From assembly GCA_965225715.1 (NCBI GenBank), contig CBDDBK010000002.1, forward strand, positions 496,001-560,000: DNA of 64,000 nucleotides. The letters are read 5' to 3'. Source of the DNA: CBDDBK01 sp965225715 (GTDB lineage Bacteria; Bacteroidota; Bacteroidia; Cytophagales; Flammeovirgaceae). The number at the start of each line of letters is the position of its first letter. Positions within the stretch are counted from its first letter, which is position 1. Made by a program: the position numbers and the translations under genes. A model generated the notes under the pieces. It had not been told where the DNA came from and did no database searches. It saw only the letters and a program-made list of their open reading frames with translations. Positions 35,993 through 44,862 of the stretch are shown here, one piece after another.

Positions 35993-36306
35993 TCTCCTTC
36001 GATAGTATTAAATTCTTTATTAATTGTATCTCTAACTTGTTTTGCTTCTTCGTCAGAAATTACACCGGCAAATTTCAAAACCTGTTTATCATTAGGTATT
36101 GATTGAGCAAAATATGACTTTACTAAAAGTTCAAAAGTTTTATTATCATCTAAATGCAAATTATTAAACATAAATTCATAATCCTTTATCTTTAAAAATA
36201 AATTATCAATCTCAGGAGTAACTTTGAAATTGTAATATTTTGGTTTTGTTGAAAGTGAATGTTCTATGTTCTGTTCAATTTTATAACTAGATTTGATCAT
36301 ATACAT
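35986..36306 (-). CDS. Antitoxin of a VapBC-like pair
   Basis: The 106-residue protein ends with ISDEEAKQVRDTINKEFN followed by an acidic EGEW tail. That is the usual C-terminal toxin-binding signature of antitoxins encoded just before PIN toxins. The N-terminal part resembles no DNA-binding fold I can name. The gene overlaps the toxin by 7 bp, consistent with coupled translation, and begins 23 bp after the dapB stop. With the toxin frame damaged, it may persist as an orphan antitoxin. Confidence 0.7.
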   Translation of the reverse strand: MYMIKSSYKIEQNIEHSLSTKPKYYNFKVTPEIDNLFLKIKDYEFMFNNLHLDDNKTFELLVKSYFAQSIPNDKQVLKFAGVISDEEAKQVRDTINKEFNTIEGEW

Positions 36307-36329
36307 TATACTTTATAAGTTAATAATTT

Positions 36330-37085
36330 TCAATACTTTAAATTTAATAACTCTTTTAAATAGTCTTCTATGGTAAAAATACCTTTTTTGGAAATTATCC
36401 ATTCAGCAACCATAAGGGCACCCAAAGCAAAACCTTTTCGGTTAAAAGCTGTATGTTTTAATTCAATTTTATCAATTTCTGATTCGTAAGAAATGGTATG
36501 GGTACCCGGTATATTTTTTTTTCTTAAAGCCTTAATAGGTAAAATCGTATTCTTTGTAGAAGATTCTGAATCTTCCTCTAATGCCCAATTCTTGAGATAA
36601 GTATTTAGATTTAAAATCTGTTTGGCAATTTCCACTGCTGTTCCGCTGGGCGAATCTTTTTTTTGAATGTGGTGTATTTCTTCCAAAGAAACAGCATAGT
36701 CTGTCTGATTAGCCATTAATTTTGCCAAGTACTTATTAACTAAAAAAAATAGCTGCACACCCAAACTAAAATTTGGAGCATGTAAAAAAGCAGTTTCACT
36801 GTCTTTGCAAATTTTAAGGATATGTTCAAAAGAATCCGATTTTTCATTCCAAGCTGTTGTGCCGCTAACTACAGGAATACCCTTTTTGAGACAAGTTGAA
36901 ATACAAGTATATGCACTGCTGGGCTGTGTAAATTCTATAGCTACATCAACTTTATTGGTTTGTAACTTTTCTAAATCTGAAAAACTATCTTTATCAATAC
37001 AAGCTATTATATTATGCTGGCGCTCTGTGGCTAAAACCTCTATGGCTTTACCCATTTTTCCATAACCTATAAGAGCAATATTCAT
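36330..37085 (-). CDS. dapB: 4-hydroxy-tetrahydrodipicolinate reductase
   Basis: The 251-residue NAD(P)H-dependent enzyme acts in the lysine/diaminopimelate pathway. It has the Rossmann start IALIGYGKMGKAIE, the loop PVVSGTTAW and the catalytic segment LEEIHHIQKKDSPSGTAVEI (His and Lys). Length is typical. The insertion sequence lies 70 bp upstream of its start, so the dapB promoter may be affected by that insertion. Confidence 0.95.
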   Translation of the reverse strand: MNIALIGYGKMGKAIEVLATERQHNIIACIDKDSFSDLEKLQTNKVDVAIEFTQPSSAYTCISTCLKKGIPVVSGTTAWNEKSDSFEHILKICKDSETAFLHAPNFSLGVQLFFLVNKYLAKLMANQTDYAVSLEEIHHIQKKDSPSGTAVEIAKQILNLNTYLKNWALEEDSESSTKNTILPIKALRKKNIPGTHTISYESEIDKIELKHTAFNRKGFALGALMVAEWIISKKGIFTIEDYLKELLNLKY

Positions 37086-37190
37086 TTTTTATTTTTTAAA
37101 ATAATACATTGATTTTCAAAAATATAATTATAATTTTCCTAATGCCTAATTATTTAGTCGTCCCTTAAAAAAGGTTTTATATTCTAATGT

Positions 37191-37886
37191 TTAAGGATTT
37201 TTTAGGTTCATCCATTTTTGAAAATTAAAAGCTGCGCAGGCCATTATACCATTGACTACATCGCCTATCTTACCTTTCAAGTAGTTTAAACCCATACGAA
37301 AATCTTGCTTCAGGTGACCGATAATAGGCTCTATACCAGCTCGTAATCTAAAATGATTTCGCTTTTTAGAACGCATATAGGCACTGTCTTTTTTCTTCGG
37401 ATTACCAGGTATATGAACCTCAATACCTTCTAATTTTGCACCCCGATACCCCCTATCACAATAAATTGCATCAAGTTTGGAAACATTAATGGAATCATGA
37501 TTACTTAGCAGTTTGTTCAAGCTATGCCCATCATATTCATTCCCGCAATAAGCGCCCGATACAATAATGCCTCTGCTACAATTCCACAAAAGTCCAAATT
37601 TGCTCCCAAACTCATAGCGCACCGACGCCTTCCCTTTAGCAATACAAAAAATAGTATCTTCGTGCAGGCTATAACGCTTATTTTTACTGGGTCGTTCTTG
37701 TTTCAAAACCTCGTTATATTTCTCTAAATCACTGGTATATGCATCTAACTTGCCTGCCAATAGAAGTTTTCTTGTCAAATCCCGAACAAGAATACCAGTT
37801 ATTTGTTTCAAAATCTTTGCCGCCTCTAAGGCCTTTGCCTTTCGTTTAGGATGTTGCCGGTTGTGTTGAGCTTGTAAAAGCTTCAT
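37191..37886 (-). CDS. IS5-family transposase, frame B (C-terminal)
   Basis: The 231-residue frame carries the second catalytic Asp (DAIYCDRGYRGAKLEG) and the Glu segment (FRLRAGIEPIIGHLKQDFRM). With frame A it makes one complete DDE transposase of about 420 residues. The frame relation is -1 relative to frame A, across an AAAAAAAG stretch. Confidence 0.82.
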   Translation of the reverse strand: MKLLQAQHNRQHPKRKAKALEAAKILKQITGILVRDLTRKLLLAGKLDAYTSDLEKYNEVLKQERPSKNKRYSLHEDTIFCIAKGKASVRYEFGSKFGLLWNCSRGIIVSGAYCGNEYDGHSLNKLLSNHDSINVSKLDAIYCDRGYRGAKLEGIEVHIPGNPKKKDSAYMRSKKRNHFRLRAGIEPIIGHLKQDFRMGLNYLKGKIGDVVNGIMACAAFNFQKWMNLKNP

Positions 37887-38452
37887 AGACTTTTTTTAAA
37901 CGTGTTTTTTAATTGTACGCCAGCTTGCTTGGCTATTTTACCGCAATTATCAATAATCTTTTTCTGTAATTTTGAATCTGTGGGAAACGTAATATTTTTC
38001 TTTTGAACGGTCGTATCGGCATAGACCACTTGCTCTTTTTTGTCAAGTTTAGGAGACCCATGAACGCGAATAGAAGCCTCTAAAATCACCTCTACGCCCT
38101 CCTCACCAATACGCTTACGAAAGTGAACAAGCTGACTCGAAGTGCAAGGCTTTTCAAGACTATGATACTGATAACCAGAAAAATACTGATAGTATATGTT
38201 TTCTCGCCATTGCTTATTAACGAGTTTTTCATCGCTTAAATTTCGAACAGATTTCAAAATGAGTAAGCTAGCCATAAGCCGAATGGAATGGCTGGGTCTA
38301 CCTGTACTAGAATAGTAAATAGCAAGTTTATCCTCTATAAATTTCCAGTCAATAGCATCAGATAATTGACACAATTCATGGTTGAGATTGAGTATGTCTT
38401 TGAGGGCTTGTTGATGGGAAGAACCTTTGTTAGACTGAAGAGAACCTAGCAT
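37883..38452 (-). CDS. IS5-family transposase, frame A (N-terminal)
   Basis: The 189-residue frame contains the InsH/DUF772-like N-terminal region (STGRPSHSIRLMASLLIL, NIYYQYFSG) and the first catalytic Asp in VVYADTTVQKKNITF. It ends after the A-run near 37895 with TGA overlapping the ATG of frame B by 4 bp. Full activity would need a -1 shift on the seven-A run. Alternatively one base was lost and the element is dead. Confidence 0.82.
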   Translation of the reverse strand: MLGSLQSNKGSSHQQALKDILNLNHELCQLSDAIDWKFIEDKLAIYYSSTGRPSHSIRLMASLLILKSVRNLSDEKLVNKQWRENIYYQYFSGYQYHSLEKPCTSSQLVHFRKRIGEEGVEVILEASIRVHGSPKLDKKEQVVYADTTVQKKNITFPTDSKLQKKIIDNCGKIAKQAGVQLKNTFKKSL

Positions 38453-38657
38453 AAAATCACCGTTTTAATGTTGAAAAATGAGCAAAATATAAAAAAAAAT
38501 AATTATAAGTCTTTAGTAAACACTAAATTAAATCAAAATAGCAATTCGTGAAAACTATTAAAATATAAATTGTTTATAATCAAATAGTTATGTTATCCCA
38601 TTTTTTTAAATACGCTATATAACAATTCGTTAAAGAGTTCTTAAGGGATGACTATTT

Positions 38658-38781
38658 ATATGATAAAAAAGGAGAGCAAATTTGTTTTGCAATTACTGTT
38701 TATAATCATGGGGAGAGCAAATTTCAAATTTCTAAAAAAATAGAAAAAATACTCTTATGGCTTAATAACTTGGGCTATTAA
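38658..38781 (+). pseudogene. C-terminal remnant, possibly of a D-Ala-D-Ala carboxypeptidase
   Basis: Just outside the right IS end, the plus strand reads YDKKGEQICFAITVYNHGES and KFQISKKIEKILLWLNNLGY, then TAA. The shape (basic turn, IxFAIxVNNH-like strand, terminal helix) resembles the end of PBP4/DacB-type carboxypeptidases, but 40 residues are too few to be sure. There is no matching 5' part on the other side of the IS. An IS-linked deletion is possible. Confidence 0.35.
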
Positions 38782-38946
38782 ATAAACATGAATTTAGGAT
38801 TGTAGATATAGCTTATTGAAAATCAATTCTATAAAAAACATGTAGATCCTATTAGATATTTTTTTGGAATTAGTTTTAAATCAGTTTATTAATTTTAGTT
38901 CGTTAACTTTCTCATATTAGCAAACTTCTTGTTTCACTGTTTAACC

Positions 38947-40716
38947 TTATTGTTTTAAGTAGAATATGATTTTGGTGCTGTCTTTATCTGTACTTACAAC
39001 GCTACTATTTCCGACATTGCTTTTGTTATTTTCTCTTATACTTTTTATTATGTCGTCTACAGTGTTTTTGACATTTTTGTGTTTTTCAGCGATGTTAGAT
39101 ATTTTATCTTGGTTTTTAGCGAAAGATGCAATTTGCCTATATTTTGGTTTAGTGTTATTGGTTTTTTTTACACCTTTTTTCTTTATGCTTTTCATACTTG
39201 TTTTCCAATCTTCAATGTCTTCATTAGTTACACCGATATTTTTGTTCTTCATATCTTTTATAATTTTTTCAACGCTATTAATTTCATTTGTTAAACTGTC
39301 ATGTGTTTCTTGGCGGTATTGTTTATTTTCTATATAATCCTCTATGGAAGCTATCTTATTTTCTAAATATTGTTTTTGAATTTTTATAATGTTTTCTTTC
39401 CATCTTTTAATTTTGTCAAGGTTTGTAAGATCTGTTCCGCCTATATTTTTTTCAAGTTGATTAATCTCATTTGTTAAACTGTCAAGGGTTTTTTGATCAT
39501 AATTATCTAATTCTGTATAAATCTTTATTAACTTTTCTAATTGATTGACACTTGAGTCAACGCGCGTTTGAGATTGCTTTGTAGTTAGTAAATCATTCTT
39601 ATCTTCCTTGTTTTCATTTAAGAATGATAAAAAATTAGAATTTATCGTTGCTAAACTGATGATTAAGCCTATGGTGATTACACTCACTGAACCCAATACT
39701 GCTGCTGCTATGGATTTAAATCGCCAATTTCTGCGATTAACTCGTTTATTTTCTAATTTTTTTATGCGTTCTTCTAATTCAGGTACTTTTTTTTCTTCTG
39801 TAAGTGTTTTCATATAGTCTACTTCTGTTCCCAATTCCATTTTTTTTGTTGTTACTTCTTCTTCCAAGTTAGAGATTCTTTCGATATTCTTTTTTTGTTC
39901 AGCGATGAGCGCTTTTATTTTTTTATTTTCTTGGATTTGTTCGCTCATTTTTTTCTTCAAAGAAGCATGATTCATTTCCACATTTATTATTCGGCCTTCT
40001 AAAGTTTTAGAAAGACTGGGTACTTTTTCGGAATCGTTAAATACTCTACTTGAAATATCAGGTTCTTTCAAATCTTCAGACGCTGCAATGACTTTTCCCT
40101 TATAATAATATCTGTATAGAATTCTAGATTTATTAACTTCGATTTTAACGGCTTGGTGGATAGAAGTGTAAAATTTCCAAACGCTATGATCGTCATATTT
40201 TGAAGCTAAGTCGTAGAATTTGGGTAACTTTCGTATATCGGTTCCCATGTCAATAAACATAATTTGTTCTCTGCGAATGTTTTGTTTTCGGTCCACATCT
40301 GAAAGCAGCTGAATATCTGACTCAGAAAAGAACCTATCTATTTTTATATCAGTTAGTTTACTGTCTTCATGAAGTTTATCAGAAGAATAGTGCAGTAAGT
40401 TGATAATTTTATACGGATCGAGATAAGCATTTTTAAGAACAAAACTAAGCGAAAGATAAGAGTCTCGCTTGACATAATCCTGTGTAAAGGTATGTAGGGT
40501 ATGAAAAGTATAGTAAGCATCTTTATACAGCATTTTGGAAAAACCGTAAGTTAAACAGCCCTCTTGTGAGCTTACCCGTTCCATTTCAAGTTGAATGGCT
40601 TGCATAATTTCATAATCTTTAGCTATACTTTTAGCACAACCCAAAGAATCCAGTATCTGAAAACCCCGAGTTTTACCAAAAAAAATAAGTCCGAAAGTCA
40701 ACGCTTTGTCTTTCAT
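38947..40716 (-). CDS. Coiled-coil membrane protein beside a GTPase remnant (GAP1-like?)
   Basis: The 589-residue protein has an N-terminal globular region of about 240 residues (GKTRGFQILDSLGCAK, then DAYYTFHTLHTFTQDY). A coiled coil follows (about 250-325), one membrane helix (about 336-357, AAAVLGSVSVITIGLIISLA), and a lysine/asparagine-rich helical tail with two related segments (DSLTNEIN). The N-terminal region faintly recalls the GTPase-associated protein GAP1 N-domain of bacterial conflict systems. That is an inference from spacing and from the neighbouring GTPase fragment, not a firm match. It is 44 bp downstream of that fragment on the same strand. Confidence 0.6.
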   Translation of the reverse strand: MKDKALTFGLIFFGKTRGFQILDSLGCAKSIAKDYEIMQAIQLEMERVSSQEGCLTYGFSKMLYKDAYYTFHTLHTFTQDYVKRDSYLSLSFVLKNAYLDPYKIINLLHYSSDKLHEDSKLTDIKIDRFFSESDIQLLSDVDRKQNIRREQIMFIDMGTDIRKLPKFYDLASKYDDHSVWKFYTSIHQAVKIEVNKSRILYRYYYKGKVIAASEDLKEPDISSRVFNDSEKVPSLSKTLEGRIINVEMNHASLKKKMSEQIQENKKIKALIAEQKKNIERISNLEEEVTTKKMELGTEVDYMKTLTEEKKVPELEERIKKLENKRVNRRNWRFKSIAAAVLGSVSVITIGLIISLATINSNFLSFLNENKEDKNDLLTTKQSQTRVDSSVNQLEKLIKIYTELDNYDQKTLDSLTNEINQLEKNIGGTDLTNLDKIKRWKENIIKIQKQYLENKIASIEDYIENKQYRQETHDSLTNEINSVEKIIKDMKNKNIGVTNEDIEDWKTSMKSIKKKGVKKTNNTKPKYRQIASFAKNQDKISNIAEKHKNVKNTVDDIIKSIRENNKSNVGNSSVVSTDKDSTKIIFYLKQ

Positions 40717-40760
40717 ATACGGTTAAATATTAATTAAGAATTTTATATGTTTTTATGCCA

Positions 40761-41297
40761 TTAGATATAAGGCACTATATATTTCAACAGTTTAAATATT
40801 TTTTTTGCCAATTTGAAGCCATCTTCAGTTTTTTTAATTGTCTTTTTATCTTCTATTATACTGTTGTTATTAACATGTCCTTTGCTATTTATAGTGTGTT
40901 TATTTTTTTTAGACGAATTAACAACACCACATAACCAAGCTATAATGGTGAGAGAATATTCTTTGTAGTTCCAATCTGATTCTAAAGTTTTAAATTTTTC
41001 AGGTTGTTTGCCTTCCTCTTTGATTACTTTCTTGCCAAATTTGCTTCCTATACTGAAGCAAAAAAAAGCATTTGTTCTTCTTAAAGCTTGAACCATTTTT
41101 TCAGAAGCAAGTTCTTCTACCGTTTTGCCTGTCTTATTTTTATCCCACTTAGAAATGATTAAGGCAGTGGCTATAAAATCTGTGCTAATCCCACTCCTAT
41201 TGACATTTTGAAAAAAATCATGGATAAGATTATTATTTTCTTCTAAATATGGGTAACTTGACATACATAAAAGAATAATATTAGAGTGGTTAATCAA
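40761..41297 (-). pseudogene. C-terminal remnant of a TRAFAC-like GTPase
   Basis: The 178-codon frame has a GTPase G4-like motif ATALIISKWDKNK and a later G5-like FCFSIGSKFG. It has no P-loop (GxxxxGK) or DxxG. It opens only with TTG at 41297, and an in-frame TAA lies a few codons upstream at 41310-41312. The left end of the IS481-type element follows at about 41323. The 5' half was probably removed by that insertion. It resembles the C-terminal part of double-GTPase-family proteins of conflict systems. Confidence 0.5.
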
Positions 41298-41322
41298 ATA
41301 GTTTCCTGATTAGTTGCACTAC

Positions 41323-42414
41323 GTTGTTGGGTATTTTTCTTTTTCTTTAGTAGAAAGAATGACAGTTTGTTTATTATTGACTATATAAACAAATTTTTAA
41401 AATAAACAACAATGAAACAAACTTATCACTCTAACGCGACGACAAATATACGTCTACGTTCTGAAATATCCAAAAGTAATTTAGCTTGTTCTAAGTTGTC
41501 AGAACATCACGGTGTCTCAGAGAACACAATAAGGAAGTGGAAAAATAGAACTAACTTTGAGGATAAAAGTTCGCGTCCGCAGACTATAACGTATTCTTTG
41601 AATGAAATGAATAGGGTTATAGCATTGAAGATAAGAACTTTAACTTGGTTGTCCTTGGATGAAATTACGGAAGTCTTAAATCCAGAATCCCCCCTAAAGA
41701 TAAGAAGTGCCGTCTACAGAACCTTTGTTAGAGAGGGAGTCAATAGAGTACCTGAGAAAGAAAAAGAAAAAGCTAAGCAGTTCAAAGAGTATGATCCGGG
41801 ATACCTGCATATAGATGTTACTTATTTGCCAAAAATACAAGGCAAAAAGTATTACCTTTTTGTTGCTATAGATAGGGCTACAAGAAGCTTGTATTACAAG
41901 ATATATGACGCAAAAACAAGTGCTTAGTCCAAAGATTTCATGTTAGCTTGTTTAGCGTTTTTCCCTTTTGGTATTACTCACGTTTTAACTGATAATGGTC
42001 TTGAGTTTAGCAATTATTTGATCAAGGACAAAACAGGCAAGTACTGTACAAAACCAAGTCAATTAGACCTTGTTTGCAAAGAAAATGATATAGCCCACCG
42101 ATGTACCAAGCCTTTTACGCCCAAAACGAATGGAATGGTAGAAAAGGCGAATGATATTATAAAAGAAAAAACTGTTAAAAGGGTGAAGTATAATTCTTTA
42201 CAAGAAATGAATAGGGATTTAACCAACTTTTTAATCCATTATAATCTTTATAGAAGACATGGAAGCCTTAGACGAGAACTCAATGTAAAAACCCCTTTTA
42301 ATGCGGTTGAAAAATGGTTTGAATTAGATGAGACCATTTTTAAACTGAAACCTGATGAGTTTAGAACTAAAATACTAAATTTGAAAATTAAATAAGCTGT
42401 AAGCACACAACAAC
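41323..42414 (+). mobile_element. IS481-type element, about 1.1 kb
   Basis: Candidate ends are GTTGTTGGGT (41323-41332) and ACACAACAAC (42405-42414), imperfect inverted repeats flanking an IS481-like transposase frame. Size is normal for the family. The ends are weaker than those of the IS5-type element, so the boundaries are tentative. Confidence 0.55.
41412..42395 (+). pseudogene. IS481-family transposase interrupted by an in-frame TAG
   Basis: An N-terminal helix-turn-helix (CSKLSEHHGVSENTIRKWKN) is followed by the DDE core: first Asp in YLHIDVTYLPKIQGKKYYLF, second in THVLTDNGLEFSN, Glu in GMVEKANDIIKE. The only defect is TAG at 41925-41927 (after DAKTSA), directly followed in frame by SKDF and the ATG at 41940. 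The full frame would be 327 residues. Either a nonsense mutation or amber readthrough. Confidence 0.82.
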
Positions 42415-42427
42415 CTTATGAAACTTA

Positions 42428-42577
42428 ACATATAGCTATACGACTGGCTTGATCATTTCTGCCATCATTATTACGCTCATTTTTAATAAGTTGTAATAGT
42501 AACTTATCCCAAATACCAGCTTGTTTCCATTTGACTAAAAAAAAATAGTATATAGCGTCTAATAAAAATAACATTGC
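42428..42577 (-). pseudogene. Fragment of an IS5/IS427-like transposase
   Basis: The minus strand reads AMLFLLDAIYYFFLVKWKQA, then GIWDKLLLQLIKNER and ASRIAI. This matches the N-terminal DUF4096-type region of IS5-group transposases (YYYFxKWKxxGxWxxI, then SxxIID). It has no start and the catalytic domain is missing. It is a different IS from the one at 37156. Confidence 0.6.
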
Positions 42578-42582
42578 TATGG

Positions 42583-42954
42583 CTATTGGCTTAATTCTTT
42601 TTTAAATTTTTCAACCTTTAGCTGTAAAATCGCATTTTCAGCAATTATTTTTTTATAATCTTCCATAAAAAGCGCAGAAATCCGATTAAAAATAGAACTT
42701 ACTGATTGATTATCATCATCATTAGTGTTGTAAATAGCTGTATTTGGGTCGGAAACTAATTGCTCTGCCTTGATACCCAATAGTTCGGAAATGTCTATCA
42801 TCGTTTCCAAAGTTAGCGGGCTTTGTCCATTTTCCAATCTATTGTATGACGCTTGCCCTATGCCCAATTCTGAAGCCATATTTTCCTGAGTTAAGCCTTG
42901 AGCTTGCCTGATGGATTTAATTTTTTGTAAAATATTTTCGATTCTTGCATTCAT
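42583..42954 (-). CDS. XRE-family transcriptional regulator
   Basis: I chose ATG 42954 (MNARIENILQKIKSIRQAQG); the longer frame needs a GTG at 42981 and adds only nine residues. The product is 123 residues. The N-terminal helix-turn-helix is clear (LTQENMASELGIGQASYNRL ENG, split by the recognition helix). The C-terminal half is an extended helix (NRISALFMEDYKKIIAENAI), probably for dimerisation. Nearby targets are unknown; an R4 repeat lies directly upstream of its start. Confidence 0.85.
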   Translation of the reverse strand: MNARIENILQKIKSIRQAQGLTQENMASELGIGQASYNRLENGQSPLTLETMIDISELLGIKAEQLVSDPNTAIYNTNDDDNQSVSSIFNRISALFMEDYKKIIAENAILQLKVEKFKKELSQ

Positions 42955-42973
42955 TTTTTGATTTTTAATGGTT

Positions 42974-43066
42974 ATAGTCACGTCAATTGAAAAAGGGATT
43001 TTTAAAGGGGTCCAATATATTGATATAAAAAAAAGACCGTTTCCCAGACTAAAATAGCGTTGCTAT
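42974..43066 (-). repeat. R4 dispersed repeat, inverted copy f
   Basis: Its reverse complement starts ATAGCAACGCTATTTTAGTC, contains GGAAACGGTCTTTTTTTTAT and ends AAAATCCCTTTTTCAATTGA followed by CGTGACTA. It shares both ends with copy d at 28753-28843. It lies upstream of the XRE gene in the 42955-43303 gap; the rest of that gap shows nothing I can support. Confidence 0.55.
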
Positions 43067-43303
43067 CATATCACTTAAAAAAATAATTTTTAGAGGCTTT
43101 AGCTTGTCGGCTTCAAAAAAAAATAGATCTGCTGTAAATTATGCTTCAAATGGATAATTTTATCCACCAGATGGATAATCTTTTGATTGAATTAGTTGCC
43201 AATGCCTTGAAGCCCCCTTATTTTTACATTATTAAGTTTATGACTTGGCAAGTTACATTTTATTTGAAATTATCTAATTTTTTTAACTCTAAATTTTATT
43301 TTT

Positions 43304-44008
43304 ATGAAATCAAAATATTTAGCATTTTTATTATTTTTGTTTTTATACTATCCGGTGCACGAGATGGTGGGAAAATCAAGTGGTGACCCCCTACCAGCAG
43401 GAGGTGGCGAAACTTGTAGCAATGCTTCAACGGAAACCTATACGGTTTACTTGGACTTTCCTGAGGGCGACGATATTTATCCAGCCCGAAAATATGTCAA
43501 TGGGGTAAAGGAAATACCTGAGTTCATGTCTAATCCTGAATTTTATAGTAGTGCTACTTCAAGTTGTGCTTCTTTGGATGAAGGGACTTTTTATTGTGTG
43601 GTCACGGTAACAAATACCGAATGCGGCACCAGTGAACTATTTGTCTGGGGGGCAGCAAGTTTTTCTTCCACAGTTCAAGTGCCTAAATATTTCCCTTTTA
43701 GTGTAAGGGTCGATCTATATGAGCGCTGCGGGGAATGGGATCAAAATACCCCAGTAGGCGAAACAGGCAGACCGCATCATGCTTGGACAGAAGAGGATCC
43801 TCTTCGGGGTTTTGGTACATTTAAGCTGGCATATCAAAGTACAGGTATTTGCTTCAGCACCCGCCCTATCGATCTTGAAAGTGATCTATGCCACATGCAA
43901 CGCAGGAGTGGTTTTGTTCAATATACCTATCCTGTTGTCAACAATAATGGGGGTGGAAGTTCTGGCGGCGATGGACCAGATACAAATCATTTTCCCGAAG
44001 CTCTATAA
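43304..44008 (+). CDS. Secreted protein of unknown function
   Basis: The 234-residue protein has a signal peptide (residues 1-23, KSKYLAFLLFLFLYYPVHEM). The mature part is acidic and contains about eight cysteines (ETCSNAS, TSSCAS, FYCVV, TECGTS, YERCGEW, GICFST, DLCHMQ), suggesting disulfides outside the cytoplasm. It ends in a Gly/Ser-rich stretch (NNNGGGSSGGDGPD). I recognise no family. It is the first of a plus-strand run with two lipoprotein genes and lnt, 40 bp before the first lipoprotein. The overlapping ORF at 43141-43386 is a shadow. Confidence 0.75.
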   Translation: MKSKYLAFLLFLFLYYPVHEMVGKSSGDPLPAGGGETCSNASTETYTVYLDFPEGDDIYPARKYVNGVKEIPEFMSNPEFYSSATSSCASLDEGTFYCVVTVTNTECGTSELFVWGAASFSSTVQVPKYFPFSVRVDLYERCGEWDQNTPVGETGRPHHAWTEEDPLRGFGTFKLAYQSTGICFSTRPIDLESDLCHMQRRSGFVQYTYPVVNNNGGGSSGGDGPDTNHFPEAL

Positions 44009-44048
44009 TTTAATTTTCAATTTATCATTTTTCTAAATTCCAAATAAT

Positions 44049-44861
44049 ATGAAACTAATTAAGATTCAATCTTTTATTTATGTACTAAGCCTATTTGCAA
44101 TAGGTTTAGCTTGCAACCAAGGTCCTGATGTGATCTTGGATGAGAATACCGACGGTATGCTAAGCGTTTCGGGTTTGGCAGACTTGGGCGATTACAGAGC
44201 TTATATGGGTTCGGATAAAGCAGGTAGGCTTATTATCCAAAGTCATTCGCGTCGCGGTATAGGTGAAGATAGATATCCAGGTTTTAGAATGCATTATCAA
44301 TTTAAACCCGAACCGGATAATACCTCATCTTCTAATGAACGTTTGAGTAATGGCAAAAGCTATTCGGTGAATGGCGAAGCCGTTCCTTATCCACGAGGTA
44401 TTCAAACCTTTGATAGAGAACTTGATAAAAAATATATCAACGCCATTTATGGACAAACCATAGATATTGCTTTTGAAGATGGCACAGGTGAGCGTACTGA
44501 AGTGGAAATGTATGTTCCCAAAACATTGGTAGTAGTAGAAGAAGCTTACCCTCAAAAAGTAGAGGTCGGGATGCTTATCGAATGGAATGCCGACGAACAA
44601 AATGAAAAAGGAGTCGTCGTGGAACTTATAGAGCAAATAGGCGGTACTGGTACAATAAAACCTATCTGGCAGGCTTTTGTGGTACCTGATAATGGGCAGC
44701 TGGTTATTACCGAAGACATGTTGTCTCCTTTTGAGAATGGTGATTATGTTGAACTCAAATTAACCCGGGCTAATGGCACCTTTGTCGAAGATAGCCAAAG
44801 CTATACAGCTGTGGCTTTAAGTAGTATTACATTAGCGTATACTGCTCGTATTGTTAAATAA
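44049..44861 (+). CDS. Lipoprotein, tandem copy 1
   Basis: The 270-residue protein has a lipobox ending IGLAC (Cys22), so it is an envelope lipoprotein of unknown role. The mature part is predicted all-beta. It includes VSGLADLGDYRAYMGSDKAG and a C-terminal half shared almost exactly with copy 2 (VEVGMLIEWNADEQNEKGVV). It is followed one base later by a truncated copy of the lnt start, which shows the duplication boundary. Confidence 0.82.
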   Translation: MKLIKIQSFIYVLSLFAIGLACNQGPDVILDENTDGMLSVSGLADLGDYRAYMGSDKAGRLIIQSHSRRGIGEDRYPGFRMHYQFKPEPDNTSSSNERLSNGKSYSVNGEAVPYPRGIQTFDRELDKKYINAIYGQTIDIAFEDGTGERTEVEMYVPKTLVVVEEAYPQKVEVGMLIEWNADEQNEKGVVVELIEQIGGTGTIKPIWQAFVVPDNGQLVITEDMLSPFENGDYVELKLTRANGTFVEDSQSYTAVALSSITLAYTARIVK

Positions 44862-44862
44862 G

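Larger units (their letters stand above)
37156..38653 (-). mobile_element. IS5-type insertion sequence, about 1.5 kb
   Basis: Terminal inverted repeats AGTCGTCCCTTAA (37156-37168) and TTAAGGGATGACT (38641-38653) match with one mismatch. Both ends abut the tetranucleotide ATTT (37152-37155 and 38654-38657), a possible target duplication. Inside is a DDE transposase in two overlapping frames. About 190 bp between the transposase start and the right end is non-coding. Confidence 0.82.

Noticed and set aside
38966..39817. Plus-strand hydrophobic ORFs opposite the coiled-coil membrane protein
   Set aside because: They are the antisense of a lysine/asparagine-rich helical region, which reads as hydrophobic on the other strand.
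43141..43386. 81-residue plus-strand ORF
   Set aside because: It overlaps the signal-peptide start of the 43304 gene in another frame and has no supporting features.
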